Part shown: positions 62,323 to 64,000 of the stretch, in pieces | Numbering within the stretch: position 1 is the stretch's first letter | Layout: every line of letters begins with the position of its first letter | Program-made: the position numbers and the translations under genes | Source of the DNA: Antitrichia curtipendula | Lineage: Eukaryota > Streptophyta > Bryopsida > Hypnales > Leucodontaceae | NCBI GenBank assembly: GCA_951230915.1 | Contig: OX579633.1 | Coordinates: 54,264,029-54,328,028 of the forward strand | Direction: 5' to 3' | Length of the DNA stretch: 64,000 nt | The notes under the pieces: generated by a model | Seen by the model: only the letters and a program-made list of their open reading frames with translations | The model's database searches: none | What the model was told of the DNA's origin: nothing

Positions 62323-64000
62323 TTTAACCCTTAAATTAAAGGACTAAACACCGTTTTTTGACAACATAGCAATTTTGGGCAGCTCATTACGACCGGAATT
62401 TTTATTTTTTTTCTTTGAAATTTTCACACAAGATGTGTCCGAGGAGTAGCTTTAAGGCCCAACAATTTTCATAACTTTTGACTACGTGGTTCAAAAGTTA
62501 TTGCATGATATGTCATTTTCATTGATTGACAGGCAGTCCAGGCAGCTGAAAAAACTTCTTTAAAAATCATTTTTTTTTTAAACAAAAATTTAAAATTGGT
62601 CCTTTAGATTTATATATACATGGGAAGCTTTGAATCAATCCATTTTGATTAATTAGATGAAAGTTATGAGGAGTTTTAGTTTGAGGGTAGTTATGAAATC
62701 TCTACTCTAAAATAAACTTTGAAGTTTTTTATTTAACTTAGTTTTCAATATTTTTGAAAAAAAAATTAAAATATTAAATGTGAACTTTTTATTACAATAT
62801 TATAATCATTGGGATTGGCATTTTTCAATTCCATATTTAAATTCTTAACAATTTAGTGTTTTAAACATTCTTTACCTCTTTCTATTTACTATTTTTTTCC
62901 TATATGTTTTACAATTCTAAATGATCTGAAAGTTTTTCAAGCTTGTATCCAACTAGCCTTGAAGAATGAATCCAAAGAATGAATCCCCTCAAGGCCCACG
63001 CTCTTTCTTGAGTATTTCAGAAATTGTCCTTTGATGAACAAAATGTCAATATTTTGATAAATTGCATCACTTTTTTTAAAATTGTAACCATACAAATTCA
63101 AACTAGATATGTTAGAGATCACATAGCAAAAGAAAGCACAACAATGTCTCCTATGGATTGAAAGATTATAACATTTGATCAAGAGGGTGTTAAAACTGTG
63201 AAAGTGATTTGAAGTCTTTCAATCCTCTTTTCACATCTCAAACTTAAAATTGAGGATACCAAAAAAATATGAGTATGTAGAGTACAACATGCGTAACCCT
63301 AATCAATTTACGGCTTCTTAAAATCTACTCTCCAACTTTTTTAATTAAATTTCTAATGTGATTGTTTCTCCAAGTTCTAGTGTACTTGAGGCTCATTTCC
63401 AAGAGCTCTCAACACTAGAAAGTGAAGAATTTGTAGTAGACACCCTTGCACAAAATCTTAAATAGAAAAATCATAATTAGACATTTTCAAAATCAGACTT
63501 TTGATACTAAAAGAAGACTTCAATAAGAACTTTAAAAAAATAATGAACATTGTAATTAATCAAGAAGAAAATTTAGACATCCCAAATTACAAACAAGGAG
63601 GGACAGTTTTGGTCCCCTTGGGCCTTGAGGGGGTAACGACCATTTTAGACATTTTTTCATACAAATGTGACCTTATGAAGTGCAGCTGCCCAGATTTTCG
63701 CAAGGACCAAAAAATGATTTTTGTCAACTCAAATTATCTTGCAATCCACATGGTGAAAATTTCTGAATTTTATTCCACAACTTCTTAAACTAATTTAATA
63801 CAAGATTCTATGGTTACATTTTTCCAAAAATGTTTTTTTCCTTAAAATTTGGTACATGTATTAGAAATGGCAGTTTTAAGGCGGTTTTGGTGGATCAAAA
63901 AATTTGAGTGGATAAAAAAGTTTCGGTTATCCTTGGCAAGTGAGGAGTGAGCAATTTATGACACAAATTAGAGACATGCAGTAAGTTTTAACCCTAAAAA
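62323..64000. mobile_element. TTTAACCC-family repeat element, incomplete at window end
   Basis: It starts TTTAACCCTTAAATTAAAGG and continues with the same arm as the 26581 foldback (AGCTCATTACGACCGGAATT, GAAATTTTCACACAA, CAACAATTTTCATAACTTTTG). It then follows the interior of the 21733 element (GGCAGTCCAGGCAG, ATATATACATGGGAAGCTTTG, TTTTTTCATACAAATGTGACC). A ~650 bp segment absent from the 21733 copy interrupts it at 62985-63632. The right end is not seen; the window stops in TTTTAACCCTAAAAA, which may be another terminus. Confidence 0.65.
62985..63632. mobile_element. Nested ~648 bp insertion in the terminal repeat
   Basis: Compared with the 21733-22669 copy, extra sequence separates the segment before 62985 from TTTTTTCATACAAATGTGACC at about 63650. 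The extra sequence is bounded by CCCCTCAAGGCCCA (62985-62998) and its exact reverse complement TGGGCCTTGAGGGG (63619-63632). The inverted ends suggest a small DNA transposon; no gene is seen and no target duplication is certain. Confidence 0.5.

Noticed and set aside
63980..64000. Telomere-like AACCCTAAAA at the window end
   Set aside because: A single partial unit; matches the terminus of the local TTTAACCC repeat family better than a telomere array.

Overview
This is nuclear DNA from a plant. Genes have GT-AG introns. They encode a glutathione synthetase with a long N-terminal extension, an alanine aminotransferase, a plant-type PLAC8 protein, a plant BIO3-BIO1 biotin locus and a multi-saposin-domain protein. 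The DNA between them is AT-rich and full of CACTA, Stowaway-like and pogo-like elements. An early-diverging land plant such as a moss or other non-seed plant seems plausible, but nothing in the sequence fixes the species.

Layout. About 1-3970: intron-free GSH2 reading frame (+). 7090-13025: alanine aminotransferase in 15 coding exons (+), every exon joining in frame. 14156-14839: orphan frame (-). 17495-18088: PLAC8-family protein (-). 18.6-28.1 kb: gene-free AT-rich DNA with a 1.56 kb CACTA relic, an almost perfect 162 bp foldback nested in it, and two members of a repeat family whose ends read TTTAACC(C)...; one of these is a 318 bp foldback. 28.1-32.7 kb: BIO3-BIO1 locus whose dethiobiotin-synthetase half is well preserved and whose aminotransferase half is deleted and frameshifted.

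34.6-52.5 kb is a nest of transposons. A decayed pogo/Tigger-like DDE transposase gene was hit by a 279 bp CACTA-type MITE (target duplication GTG) and by a 15,163 bp CACTA element (35772-50934, target duplication ATA). The large element has 30 bp terminal inverted repeats with one mismatch. It carries a TNP2/TNPD-type transposase on + (three exons, 1,146 residues) and, on -, a TNPA-like gene. One exon of the minus gene encodes an FCP1/NIF-type HAD phosphatase-like domain that lacks the catalytic aspartates. This domain capture is the most unusual thing in the window. 52.6-58.6 kb is AT-rich and holds no gene I can recognise. 59041-61911 encodes a secreted protein with three saposin B domains (+). 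The window ends in another member of the TTTAACCC repeat family, interrupted by a further insertion.

The host genes (glutathione synthesis, alanine/pyruvate transamination, biotin synthesis, a membrane cysteine-rich protein, a vacuolar or secreted saposin) do not form a pathway. They are ordinary scattered plant genes separated by mobile DNA. All intron boundaries come from reading GT/AG sites and reading-frame continuity, not from transcript data.
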